DNA of 64,000 nucleotides from Deltaproteobacteria bacterium (GTDB lineage: Bacteria; Myxococcota_A; UBA796; UBA2385): positions 29,826 to 93,825 of the forward strand of contig JAGYJW010000027.1 of NCBI GenBank assembly GCA_018401435.1. Direction: 5' to 3'. Within the stretch, counting starts at the first letter, position 1. Every line of letters starts with the position of its first letter. A program made the translations under genes and the position numbers. Below are positions 53,067-61,804 of this stretch, one piece after another. The notes beneath the pieces are model-generated. The model did not search any database and was not told the DNA's origin. It saw nothing but the letters and a program-made list of their open reading frames with translations.

Positions 53067-53834
53067 ATGTCCACCCTCCGGTCCACCTCCTTGCGTGCCA
53101 CCTCCCTCGGCCTCTTGATCGGCCTGGCCTTGGCCAGTGGCCTCGTCGCGGCGCCCGCCTGGGCTGGCAGCCTCAACCCGGCCGTCTTGTCCCTGGTGCG
53201 CAGCTACCCCCTCGATGGCCGCTACAGCTACGCCTGGCGGGCGGGCCAGCAGACCGATGGCGTCAGCCAGGTGCTGGACTGGCAAGGCACGCGGCTGGCC
53301 CAACCCGACCAGGGGGGGGGCGTTCACTGCTCGGGCATCACCTTCGAGGTCTATGTGCGCGCCTTGCAGCAAAGCCTGCCCCCCGGCGCACAGGGGCCCT
53401 CGGCCGCCTTGCTGCAGCAGGTAAAAGAGGCCTGGTATGTGCGCACCGGCGACGACCGCGGCCCCATGCAGGCCCTGGTGGACGCGGGCCTGGGCACGCC
53501 GATCTTGCGGGTCGAAGACCTGCAGCCCGGCGACTTCGTCCAGTTCTGGCGCAACAGCGGAAAGGGCCACAGCGCCATCTTCACGGGTCACACCCGCAAC
53601 CGTGACGGCAGCATCCGGGGCATGATCTTCTGGAGCGCCCAGGGCTCCTCTTCGGGGCTGGGCAGCCGCTATGTGTCCGTCGGTCCGGGCGAACACCAGA
53701 TACGTCCCGGAGCGCTCTACGGGGTGCGGGCGACGATCCCGGGTGAAGACAGCGCTTCATTGGAGCGGCCTCCCGAAAAAGAGGCTCAAGGGCCTGGCAA
53801 CAGAGCCGATACCCTGGTGCGGAGACTCCGATGA
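53067..53834 (+). CDS. Secreted NlpC/P60-like cysteine hydrolase
   Basis: A 255-residue exported protein (signal ends PAWA after residue 33). The mature part has the catalytic Cys in GGGVHCSGITFEVYVRAL and the His in LQPGDFVQFWRNSGKGHSAIFTG, the Cys-His order and LxPGDxxxF spacing of NlpC/P60 peptidoglycan or amide hydrolases. The C-terminal tail is charged and probably disordered. It probably cleaves a cell-wall peptide bond. The next gene overlaps its stop as ATGA, so it is translated with a small membrane protein. Confidence 0.75.
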   Translation: MSTLRSTSLRATSLGLLIGLALASGLVAAPAWAGSLNPAVLSLVRSYPLDGRYSYAWRAGQQTDGVSQVLDWQGTRLAQPDQGGGVHCSGITFEVYVRALQQSLPPGAQGPSAALLQQVKEAWYVRTGDDRGPMQALVDAGLGTPILRVEDLQPGDFVQFWRNSGKGHSAIFTGHTRNRDGSIRGMIFWSAQGSSSGLGSRYVSVGPGEHQIRPGALYGVRATIPGEDSASLERPPEKEAQGPGNRADTLVRRLR

Positions 53835-54004
53835 GCGACCACGCCACCATCCCACGCCGCCTCAGCGTGCATGACCTCCGTGCGACCGTGCTGTGCATCT
53901 TCGCCCTGGTCTGCCTCGCCCTGGCCGCCTGGGTCCCGATGCCCTGGAGCGCGGGCCCGGCCACCGCCTCCATCAGCGCCCTCAGCCAGCGCCCCGCCCG
54001 ATAG
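53831..54004 (+). CDS. Small membrane protein coupled to the NlpC/P60-like gene
   Basis: A 57-residue protein starting ATG 53831 (overlap ATGA with the hydrolase stop). It has a basic cytoplasmic start (IPRRLSVHDLR), one transmembrane helix (ATVLCIFALVCLALAAWVP) and a short periplasmic tail. It is too short for standard callers. It may anchor or inhibit the hydrolase; no family is recognised. Confidence 0.55.
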   Translation: MSDHATIPRRLSVHDLRATVLCIFALVCLALAAWVPMPWSAGPATASISALSQRPAR

Positions 54005-54042
54005 GCCGCCCGTCCGGCGCCTCCTGCGCTACCCTGGCGCGT

Positions 54043-54047
54043 GGAGG
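54043..54047 (+). promoter_or_regulatory. Ribosome-binding site deciding the ATG at 54053
   Basis: GGAGG with a 5-base spacer selects ATG 54053, which gives the lipoprotein signal MRPCLVSLLLAAGC rather than the longer start at 54041. Confidence 0.7.
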
Positions 54048-54052
54048 TCTCC

Positions 54053-54928
54053 ATGCGCCCCTGTCTGGTGTCGCTGCTGCTGGCGGCAGGCTGCAATCTT
54101 GGCCTGGACCCCCTCGCGGGCGAGAACGTCGATTCGGCCGACCCCTGGGGAGACGTTGAGGGCGCGGGCGATGGGGGCGGATCCAGCGCGGGTGGCAGCG
54201 GCGGAGACGGCGGCGGAGACGGCGGCGGAGACGGCGGCGGCGGCGGTGCAGAGGGCGACGACGGCGGAGAGCCGGATCCCCCTGTGGATGCCGACGGCGA
54301 CGGCGTCGACGCCACGGCGGATTGTGACGACGACGACCCCGACGCCTACCCGGGGGCGGCCTCGGCCGAATCCGACAGCGCCTGTATGCGCGACGCCGAT
54401 GGCGATGGCTATGGCGACCAGGCGGCGACGGGGGCGGTCACACGGGGGCGGGACTGCGACGACAGCGACCCATCCATCCACCCCAGCGCCGCCGAGATCC
54501 CTTTCGACAGCATCGACCAGGATTGCACCGGGGCGGACGCGGGCAGCATCGTGACGGCCAATGGCAGCGGCGGGTCCATCTACGACTTCAGCACCACCAC
54601 CGGGCGGGCCAGCGTCTCGGGTTGCGGCCGCATCCAGGACATCGACGTGTCGGTCAGCATCTCGCACAGCTATATCGGCGACCTCGAGGTCATCCTCTTC
54701 GATCCGGCCTATGCCGGGGTGCTGCTGCACGACTTCTCGGGCGGCAGCAGCTCGGGCCTGTCGGGCACCTACTCCAGCCGCGGAATGGGCAGCCTGTCTC
54801 CCGCCCAGAGCCTGTCAGCGCTGATTGGCCGCGCTGGAGATGGCAGCTGGACCCTGGAGGTCTACGATGGAGCCTTCTTTGACGACGGCAGCCTGAGCGG
54901 CTGGTCACTCACGCTATATTGCCTGTGA
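54053..54928 (+). CDS. Lipoprotein with metal-binding repeats and a P-domain
   Basis: A 291-residue lipoprotein (lipobox LAAGC). After a Gly/Asp linker (GGDGGGDGGGDGGG) come two MopE-type putative metal-binding motifs: DADGDGVDATADCDDDDPDAYPGA and DADGDGYGDQ...DCDDSDPSIHP. The C-terminal 120 residues form a proprotein-convertase P-domain (VSISHSYIGDLEVILFDPAYAG, GDGSWTLEVYDGAFFDDG, LSGWSLTLYC). This combination is frequent in myxobacterial surface proteins. It ends overlapping the convergent histidine kinase by 20 bases. It is probably a calcium-binding surface protein. Confidence 0.82.
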   Translation: MRPCLVSLLLAAGCNLGLDPLAGENVDSADPWGDVEGAGDGGGSSAGGSGGDGGGDGGGDGGGGGAEGDDGGEPDPPVDADGDGVDATADCDDDDPDAYPGAASAESDSACMRDADGDGYGDQAATGAVTRGRDCDDSDPSIHPSAAEIPFDSIDQDCTGADAGSIVTANGSGGSIYDFSTTTGRASVSGCGRIQDIDVSVSISHSYIGDLEVILFDPAYAGVLLHDFSGGSSSGLSGTYSSRGMGSLSPAQSLSALIGRAGDGSWTLEVYDGAFFDDGSLSGWSLTLYCL

Positions 54929-56717
54929 TGGGAGGTGTTGGCAAGCGAAGCTCGAAGCGGGCACCCCCCCCTTCGCGGTTCATTGCCACGGCGTTTCCCT
55001 CCATGCGGCCCATCAGCTGGTTGACCACATAGAGGCCCAGCCCGTGGCTGGTCTCGTCGCCGGTGGGCCGTGCAGAGAGGCGGGCGAACTTGCCAAAGAC
55101 CCGGTCCAGGTCATCGCCCCGAAAGCCGGGCCCCTCGTCGTCCACCCGGACCAGCACGCAGTCGCCCTGCGCGAGGGCCTCCACCCAGACCCGGCGCCCG
55201 GGGGGGGTGAACTTGACGGCGTTGTCCACCAGGTTGTAGACGACCTGGTCAAAGGCGTCGGGGTCGGCCCAGGCGGTCAGGGCGAGGGGGCAGCGCAGCT
55301 CCACCGTGATGGACTTCTCGGCAGCTTGCACCCGAATCGCCTCGACAATGGAGTCCAGCGGCCCCTTCAGGCCGAATGAGCCGGGGGAGGTGAGCCGCCG
55401 ACCGCCCTCCAGGGCCTCGCTGTCCAGCAGGCGGTCGATGATGCTGACCATGCGGGTGACGCTGCCCCGCAGGATGCCCCCGACCTGGACGGGATCCACC
55501 GGCTCGTCGGCGTCCAGCAGCCGATCGGCGAGGATGCGGGCCAGGGTCAGAGGCGAGCGCAGGTCGTGGGAGGCGATGGCCAGGAACTCGGCCTTCTCGC
55601 GGTTGAGCACCGTGAGCCGGTGGTTGGCTGCCGCCAGGACCTCGCGCTCGCGGCGCAGCTCGGCCACCTCGTGCTGCACCCGCAGGGTGGCAAGCTCGGC
55701 GGTGTGGCGGCGCTCCCAGGTGGTCTGGCGCAAGGCGAGCGCCGCCCGCAGGTGCACCAGCGCGGCGTCGGCCTGCCCCAAGGCGGCGCACACGTCGGCC
55801 AGCTCTTCGAGGGCCTCTGCCCGCTCCGACATGCTGTCCAGCCTCTCTGCGGCGGCCAGTGCGGCCTGGGCCTCCTGCTGGGCTGCCACGAGATCGCGCA
55901 GGGGATGTGGGGCCGTGCGCAGCAGCCTCGCCCGCTGCAGCCGCGCAAAGGACTCCTCGGCGGGCATCTGCTCGAAATGCGCGATGTCGGCGGCTTCGCC
56001 CAGGGTGTCGATGGCCGTCGCCACTTCGCCGCTCTCGGCGGCCAGCAGGGCCTCCTGCGCCTCCAGGTTGGGCAGGCTGCGGCGGTGCCCCGACACGATG
56101 ATGCAGCGACGCGCCTCCATCAAAGACTCGCGGGCGGCCTCGGTATTGCCCAGCCGCCGCTGGCTGATGGCGATGTCGAGGTGCAGGCGCCCCAGGTGGT
56201 CCCCCCGGCCCAGGCTCAGGCCGATCTCCAGGGCCGCAGCGAATTCGCGCAGGGCCTGCGGGTCGTCGCCCAGGCGGCACCAGGCCACCCCCAGGTTGGT
56301 GTGGGCGCGGGCTTCGGTGCTGCGGTCGCCGCTCAGCCGCGCGAGACGGATGCTCTCGTTGAAGTGGTCCAAGGATCGTTCGGTCAGATCCAAGCTGTCG
56401 AAGGTGGCGCCAACCACATTGTGCAGACGCGCGGCGGCGGCGTCCGCACCCAACCCAACGGCCTCGTCGGCGAGCCGCAGGGCAGACGCGATGGCCTGCA
56501 GCTGGCGCCCCTCTTGCGCGTCGAGGATGGCCAGCAGCGTGCCCGCGCGAATGTGCAGCAGGCGCCCCGCAGGACCCTGGAACTCCTCGGCCAGCACCTC
56601 CTGGGCGTGGTTTCGGGCCGATTGGGCGTGGGTGTAGAGTTCGGCCTCGGCCTGCTCCAAGATGCGATGCAGCACCGCGGGGTGGGTTCGAAGGGCGGGG
56701 GCGGTCGGTGGCAGCAT
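54909..56717 (-). CDS. TPR-histidine kinase without membrane segments
   Basis: A 602-residue cytosolic sensor kinase. About residues 20-330 are TPR-like helices (ARAHTNLGVAWCRLGDDPQALREF, LDIAISQRRLGNTEAARESLM), followed by a coiled coil (RREREVLAAANHRLTVLNREK). HisKA carries the phospho-accepting His in IASHDLRSPLTLAR. The ATPase has the N-box NLVDNAVKFTPPG, G1 DEGPGF and G2 GLGLYVVN. No response regulator is adjacent, so it is an orphan. The architecture mirrors the TPR-GGDEF protein: a soluble helical-repeat sensor driving different output domains. ATG 56717 is the natural start. Confidence 0.88.
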   Translation of the reverse strand: MLPPTAPALRTHPAVLHRILEQAEAELYTHAQSARNHAQEVLAEEFQGPAGRLLHIRAGTLLAILDAQEGRQLQAIASALRLADEAVGLGADAAAARLHNVVGATFDSLDLTERSLDHFNESIRLARLSGDRSTEARAHTNLGVAWCRLGDDPQALREFAAALEIGLSLGRGDHLGRLHLDIAISQRRLGNTEAARESLMEARRCIIVSGHRRSLPNLEAQEALLAAESGEVATAIDTLGEAADIAHFEQMPAEESFARLQRARLLRTAPHPLRDLVAAQQEAQAALAAAERLDSMSERAEALEELADVCAALGQADAALVHLRAALALRQTTWERRHTAELATLRVQHEVAELRREREVLAAANHRLTVLNREKAEFLAIASHDLRSPLTLARILADRLLDADEPVDPVQVGGILRGSVTRMVSIIDRLLDSEALEGGRRLTSPGSFGLKGPLDSIVEAIRVQAAEKSITVELRCPLALTAWADPDAFDQVVYNLVDNAVKFTPPGRRVWVEALAQGDCVLVRVDDEGPGFRGDDLDRVFGKFARLSARPTGDETSHGLGLYVVNQLMGRMEGNAVAMNREGGGARFELRLPTPPITGNIA

Positions 56718-56897
56718 GGCTTCATCCGGGTCTCATGCAACCTGCCCCCGGCGGGGCCCGCGGGCAAGGCCGAGGCCCCGCGCTGTAGCGGCCCTGTAAG
56801 GCATGATCCGGGTCACGGGCCGTCCCAGCCGGCCCACCGCGTGGCGCGGATGTCGGCCTGCCGGCATAGACTGAGCCCGCCCCTCGATGGAGTCCAT

Positions 56898-57445
56898 GTG
56901 CCCCTCTCCTCCCCTGCCCTGCTGGCCCTGCTCTGGGGGCTGCACGCCGCCTGGGGTGGCCCGGTCGAGACCCCGGCCGAGACCCCGGCTGAGACCGCGG
57001 CCGAGACCGCGGCCGAGACCCCGGCCGAAAGCGCAGAGACCCTGCCGGCCTCTCAGCTGCTGGCCGGTGACATCTTCGAGGTGCGCACCTTGGTGCCGGT
57101 CTCCCCCCGGGACCTGCACCTGAGCGGCTGCACCGACGCCTTCCAGATGCCCTACCGGGGGCCGGACGCGGCCCGCGACAACGCGCTGGTGATGCGGGTC
57201 ACCGTGCGCCGCGGGCGGGCCCGCCTGGTGACGGTGGCCGAGGTCCAGCCCGGCCTGGAGGCCCTCACCCCCTGCCTGGAACGCGAGATCGCCCGCGTGG
57301 ACTGGGGCCTGCGCAAGGGCGAGCTGCGGGTGCCCTTCCACCTCGTGTCGCCCGGCTCCGCCCGCGCCGCCCGCCCCGCCCGGCGCCCAAGGCGCCGGTC
57401 CTGTCCAGCGAGCCCCAGCCCCCGCCCGCCGAGCCCAGCCCATGA
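56898..57445 (+). CDS. Exported protein with Glu-Thr-Pro-Ala-Glu repeats, one frameshift
   Basis: From GTG 56898 (preceded by GATGGAG) a signal peptide reads PLSSPALLALLWGLHAAWG, then a repeated Glu-Thr-Pro/Ala-Ala-Glu spacer, then a domain of about 100 residues with two Cys (LSGCTDAFQMPYRGPD, LTPCLEREIARVDWGL) and RGRARLVTVAEVQPGLEAL, resembling the AgmX/PglI C-terminal region of myxobacterial proteins. Near 57380 the frame must shift once so that the end reads APKAPVLSSEPQPPPAEPSP and stops at 57443-57445, overlapping fhs. The function is unknown; an envelope protein is likely. Confidence 0.62.
56967..57026. repeat. 12-base tandem repeat, five copies, in frame
   Basis: Five 12-base units of the form gagaccscggcy follow one another (56967-57026), encoding Glu-Thr-Pro/Ala-Ala repeats. 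It acts as a length-variable protein spacer after the signal peptide. Confidence 0.9.
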
Positions 57446-59079
57446 ACCTGCGCCCCCTGCCCGATCTCGCCCGGCAGCTGGGTCTCGACCCCCAGCACCT
57501 GCACCCCTGGGGCCCGGGCCGGGCCAAGATCGACCCCGCCGCCTTGGACCGCCCGCGGGCCGGCAGCGCCCCTGGGCGCCTCGTGCTCGTCTCTGCGGTA
57601 AATCCCACGCCCGCCGGCGAAGGCAAGACGGTCACCTCCATCGGCCTCGCCCAGGGCCTCGCCCGCCTGGGTGCACGGGTCGCCGTGGCTCTGCGAGAAC
57701 CCAGCATGGGGCCGGTGTTTGGCATCAAGGGCGGCGGCACGGGGGGCGGTCTCAGCCAGCTTGAACCCGCCGCCGACATCAACCTGCATTTTACCGGCGA
57801 CCTGCACGCCGTGACGGCCGCCCACAACCTGCTCGCGGCCGCCATCGACCACCAGCTTCATTTTGGTGAGGGGCCCCATCTGGACAGCGGCGGCATCGCC
57901 TGGCCGCGGGTCATGGATGTGGGTGACCGCGCATTGCGGGGCGTGATCACCGGTGTGGGCGGCCGAGACAACGGTCGCACCCGAGAGAGCCACTTCGACA
58001 TCACCGCCGCATCCGAGGTCATGGCCGCCTTGTGCCTGGCCACGGATGAGACCGACCTGAAGCTTCGCCTGGGCGGGCTCCTGGCGGGCTTCACCGCCTC
58101 TCGCGAGCCCGTCTTTGCCCGCGACCTGGGCGTGGTGGGGGCCATGGCCGCCTTGCTGCGCCACGCCGCCTGGCCCAACCTGGTCCAGACCACCGAGGGC
58201 GTGCCCGCCATCGTGCACGGGGGGCCTTTCGCCAATATCGCCCACGGGGCCAACAGCGTGGCCGCCACCCGCATGGCCTTGCATCATGCAGACTGGGTGG
58301 TCACCGAGGCGGGCTTTGGCTTTGATCTGGGCGGCCAGAAGTTCTTGCACCTGGTGGTGCCAGCCCTGGGGGTCAGCCCCAGCCTGGTGGTGCTGGTGGC
58401 CACGGTGCAGGCGGCTCGCTGGCACGGTGCGGTGGGCCGAAAGCGCCTGCACCAGCCCAATCTGGCCGCGGTGCAGGCGGGCCTGGTCAACCTGGGCCAC
58501 CACATCCGGTCGGCTCAGGGGTTGGGGCTGCCGGTGGTTGTGGCGATCAACCGCTTCCCCGCCGACGATCCCGCCGAGGTGGCGGCAATCGTGGACTTCT
58601 GTGCGCTTCGCGATGTGTTGGCGGTGCCCGCCACCCACTTCGCCGAGGGTGGGGCCGGCGCCCAGGTCCTGGCGCAGGCGGTGTGCGCCCGGGCGCCCGC
58701 CTCTCCCCCGGTGCTGCGATTGCCGGGTGCCAAAGCCGACGGATTTGAAGAGAGGCTCTCGGCCATCGCCCAACACTATTATGGGGCCGATGGCGTGGAC
58801 CTCAGCCCCCAGGCCCAGGCGGTGTTGCGTCGGGCCCAGGTCATGGGGCTGGGCCAGCTGCCGCCCTGCATCGCCAAGACCCAGTATAGCCTGAGCGACG
58901 ATCCGGGCCGTCTGGGCGCGCCCACCGGCTGGCGCCTGCAGGTCCGGGACCTGAAGCTCGCGCCCGGGGCGGGCTTCCTGGTCGCGCTGGCGGGCGAGAT
59001 CAACCGCATGCCCGCCCTGCCCCGCCGCCCCGCCTACCTGGACATCGATCTGGTGGACGGCGAGATAGTGGGGCTCTGA
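57442..59079 (+). CDS. fhs: Formate--tetrahydrofolate ligase
   Basis: A 545-residue enzyme that makes 10-formyl-THF from formate, THF and ATP. It has the P-loop TPAGEGKT, REPSMGPVFGIKGGGTGGG, INLHFTGDLHAVTAAHNLLAA, FDITAASEVMA and FANIAHGANSV blocks in family order. Length is normal (545-560). ATG 57442 overlaps the stop of the upstream exported gene. No folD is adjacent, so it is a stand-alone one-carbon gene here. It supplies formyl units for purine and initiator-tRNA formylation, or runs in reverse in glycine or formate metabolism. Confidence 0.95.
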   Translation: MNLRPLPDLARQLGLDPQHLHPWGPGRAKIDPAALDRPRAGSAPGRLVLVSAVNPTPAGEGKTVTSIGLAQGLARLGARVAVALREPSMGPVFGIKGGGTGGGLSQLEPAADINLHFTGDLHAVTAAHNLLAAAIDHQLHFGEGPHLDSGGIAWPRVMDVGDRALRGVITGVGGRDNGRTRESHFDITAASEVMAALCLATDETDLKLRLGGLLAGFTASREPVFARDLGVVGAMAALLRHAAWPNLVQTTEGVPAIVHGGPFANIAHGANSVAATRMALHHADWVVTEAGFGFDLGGQKFLHLVVPALGVSPSLVVLVATVQAARWHGAVGRKRLHQPNLAAVQAGLVNLGHHIRSAQGLGLPVVVAINRFPADDPAEVAAIVDFCALRDVLAVPATHFAEGGAGAQVLAQAVCARAPASPPVLRLPGAKADGFEERLSAIAQHYYGADGVDLSPQAQAVLRRAQVMGLGQLPPCIAKTQYSLSDDPGRLGAPTGWRLQVRDLKLAPGAGFLVALAGEINRMPALPRRPAYLDIDLVDGEIVGL

Positions 59080-59150
59080 GGCTGGGGCTGGCCCGCCAGG
59101 CGCAAATGCTCTAAGAGGGTGCTTGCGTCGCCCACGCCCCCGAGGCTGTC

Positions 59151-59738
59151 ATGGACAAGGTCGCCCAGGCGAATCTGATCTCGCTGCTCGTCGCGCTCCC
59201 CGATGCCGACGAACGCAACCTGCTGGTGGCCGAGCTGGTGGGGCCAGAGGCCGTGCGTCCGCCCAAAGCGGGCGCGAGCCCTGCCGAACACGCCGCCCAG
59301 GTGGTGGCTCAGCTGGTGGAGGGGCGCGCCAACCTCGAAGACCTCTTCGAGATCCTGAACGACCGCCACCCCGGTCTGGGCGCCCGGATCGCCCGCACCG
59401 CCGATCTGGTGTTGGAGCCCGGCGACGACGACACCGACGGCGAGGCCCGCACCGAGATGCTGATGCCGGTCACCCCACCCAGCGGCATCCGGCAGATCGC
59501 GATCCTGATTTGTGACACGCATACCGCGTTGGCCAACCATCCGGTGAGCCGCCCCTGCATCGAGTATGCCGACGTGCGGTCGCATCTCGTGGGTGGTCCC
59601 GATGACCAGACCGATCCGGGCTGGTGGTGGCTGCGCCCGCGGCCCCGGCCCCGGCACCTGCCCCCGCGCCGCCGCCCCCAGCTTCGGGTCCAACAGCAGC
59701 GAGAGCGGGGGGCAGCTGTCGAATCATCGCCCTGGTGA
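59151..59738 (+). CDS. Helical adaptor-like protein (EAD-like), C-terminus uncertain
   Basis: The first 90 residues are a compact helical domain: DKVAQANLISLLVALPDADERNLLVAELVG, HAAQVVAQLVEGRANLEDLFEILNDRHPGLG. This pattern (LLxxLP, R-x-LL, helical pairs ending in a short L-L-N block) resembles effector-associated or death-like adaptor domains that wire bacterial conflict and signalling systems. After about residue 110 the frame becomes unreliable. A downstream frame contains an Ala-Pro linker (APAPAPAPAPPPPASG) and a membrane helix (IIALVMVLLLAAGGVAHV), so the real protein probably has that tail after one or two frameshifts. The domain call is by pattern, not a search. Confidence 0.5.
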   Translation: MDKVAQANLISLLVALPDADERNLLVAELVGPEAVRPPKAGASPAEHAAQVVAQLVEGRANLEDLFEILNDRHPGLGARIARTADLVLEPGDDDTDGEARTEMLMPVTPPSGIRQIAILICDTHTALANHPVSRPCIEYADVRSHLVGGPDDQTDPGWWWLRPRPRPRHLPPRRRPQLRVQQQRERGAAVESSPW

Positions 59739-59818
59739 TGGTCCTGCTGCTTGCAGCCGGCGGCGTGGCCCATGTTGATGTCCAGCCCGCCGCCCGCAGC
59801 AGTCGACGCCGCCGCCGA

Positions 59819-61777
59819 GTGACCGACCCCGTCCGGGCGCTGATCGTCGCGGGCCAGCGCGGCAAGGCAAACGCCTGCTGACGCGCCGGGCAGCTGCGGG
59901 TGACCTCAGCGCCTATGGGCCATTGGCGGAACTTCTCGAAGAGTCGGGCCGGCCAGCGGGGCCCTGTCCTGGTGGGGCCGCCTGGTGCTCGCCGGGCCGC
60001 CCGATGGGCGCCCCCGCCGCCGCATGTTGCGCCTGTGCGAGGCGCTGGGGCGCCGGATCTGGCCCGCGCGGTGCTCGTCGCCCGCTGGCGGCAACACCCC
60101 GACGACAACGATGCCGTCGCGCCCTGGCCGGCGCCCTGGCCCGGCAGCAGGGGCGAAGCTGGGCCCTGCGGCTGCTGCGGCCCGCCGCCATTTTCCCGCG
60201 GACGGGGGCGATACGCATGCGGCTTGCGGCCGCCCTCTGTGATGCCGGGCGGGCCGAGGAGGGCCGCCTGCCACGCCGATGCCGCAGCGGCTGCCTCACC
60301 CGGCGCGCCGGGGGCCTGGGCCCTGGTGGCCGAGGTGGCCCGTCTGCGCGGCGAGATGGACGCCGCCCGGGAGGCCCTCGCCGCTGCCTTGGCGCTGGAC
60401 CCCCTGCAGCCGGCGCTCGCTTGGGCCCGCCTCGCTTGTATTCCGGCCGTCTCGCCCGATGCCGCCCACGAGCGGTCGCTGATCGCGCGCTTTCAGCTTG
60501 AGTTGGCCGAGCTGGATGCCGCAGCCGCAGCCGACGCTGCATCCTGGGCAGAGGCCGCCTGCAGCGCCTTCCCCCTGCACTATCGGGGGGGCGACTGCCT
60601 CGACCTGCAGCGTCCCCTGGGCCAGCTGCTCTGTCGGCTGCTTGGAGATGCCTACCCCCTGCCGCCGCCGCAGCCCCCAGCACGCCCCCGCATCCGGGTG
60701 GGCTTTGTGGGCGAGGCCTTTCGCCGCCACACCATCACCAAGCTCTTTGGCGGCTGGATGCGCGGCCTGGACCGCCAGCGCTTCGAGGTCATCGGCTACG
60801 CCTTGGGCCTGGTGCAGGACGCCGACAGCGCGGCCCTGGCTGCGGCCTGCGATGGCTGGGCGGCCCTGCCCGGCCCCTTGAATCAAGCCATCCGAAGAAT
60901 CCGCGAAGATGCGCCCGACGTGCTCATCTTCCCCGAGGTGGGCATGGATGACCGCGTGCTGCGCCTGGCCGCGCTGCGCCTGGCCCCGCTGCAGGCTGCG
61001 GCCTGGGGCCACCCGGTCAGCACCGGCTTGCCCACGGTAGACCTCTTTCTGTCCAGCGCCGCCATGGCGCCGGTGCCCGACCACCGCTGGACCACCGAAG
61101 CGCGGGTGGATCTGCCCGGCATCGGCGTCTGCGTGCCGCGGCCGGGGCCCCCGCCGGCCCTGTCGCGGGCGGCCCTGGGCCTGCCCGAAGGCCCCGTCCT
61201 GCTGCTTTGTGTGCAGAGCTTGTTCAAGTATCGCCCATTCAGCGACGCCTTGCATGTCGCGGTGGCCCGGCGTTGCCCCCATGCGCGGCTGGTCTTCATC
61301 GAGGATGCACGGCCCGCCGTCACCCGAGCCTTCCAGGATCGGCTGCATGCGGCCTTTGCCGACGCAGGGCTCGATCCCAGGGCCCACCTGTGCTGGCTGC
61401 CCCGGCTGAGCGAGGACCAGTTCATGGGTTTGCTTGCGTTGGGTGATCTCTTCTTGGATTCGCCGGGCTGGTCCGGCGGCAACACAACCCTGGAGGCCCT
61501 GTCCGTGGGCCTGCCCTGCCTGGCCTTTGCCGGGGACACGATGCGGGGGCGCCACTGCCTGGCCATGGTGCAGGCGCTGGAGCTGCCCGAGCTGTGCCCC
61601 TCCGACGCCGATGCCTGGGTGGCCGCCGCCGTGGCCCTGGCCGGGGATGCAGACCGCCGCGCCGCCCTGCGGGCCCGCATCGCGGAGCGGTCGCACCGCC
61701 TCTTCGACGATCCGCGCAGCATCCGTGCTTTGGAGGCGCTGCTTTCGGATCGGGTGCGCCCCGGGCCCCCGCGATAG
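59819..61777 (+). CDS. OGT-like (GT41) glycosyltransferase, N-terminus broken by frameshifts
   Basis: The C-terminal 450 residues form an intact GT41/SPINDLY-type catalytic region: GFVGEAFRRHTITKLFGGWMRGLD, ALGLVQDADSAA, VLIFPEVGMDDRVLRLAALRLAP, VDLFLSSAAMAPVP, LCVQSLFKYRPFSDALH, DLFLDSPGWSGGNTTLEALSVGLPCLAFAGD. It would use a UDP-sugar to modify Ser/Thr proteins or elongate glycans. Upstream, TPR-like helices appear in three frames between 59880 and 60300 (DLSAYGPLAELLEES, PDLARAVLVARWRQHPDDND, RALAGALARQQGRSWALRLLRP) and need about five single-base changes. GTG 59819 is the likely start. The damaged N-terminus is probably assembly error. Confidence 0.65.
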
Positions 61778-61804
61778 AGCGGGACTCCCGCCAAGGAGCC
61801 CCTC

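Noticed and set aside
55306..56637. A long plus-strand Ser/Arg-rich open frame
   Set aside because: It is antisense to the TPR histidine kinase, with no motif; it arises from absence of stop codons in GC-rich sequence.
56685..56700. A ggttcga-like sequence considered as a tRNA T-arm
   Set aside because: It lies inside the kinase gene, and no acceptor stem, D-arm or anticodon arm can be built around it.
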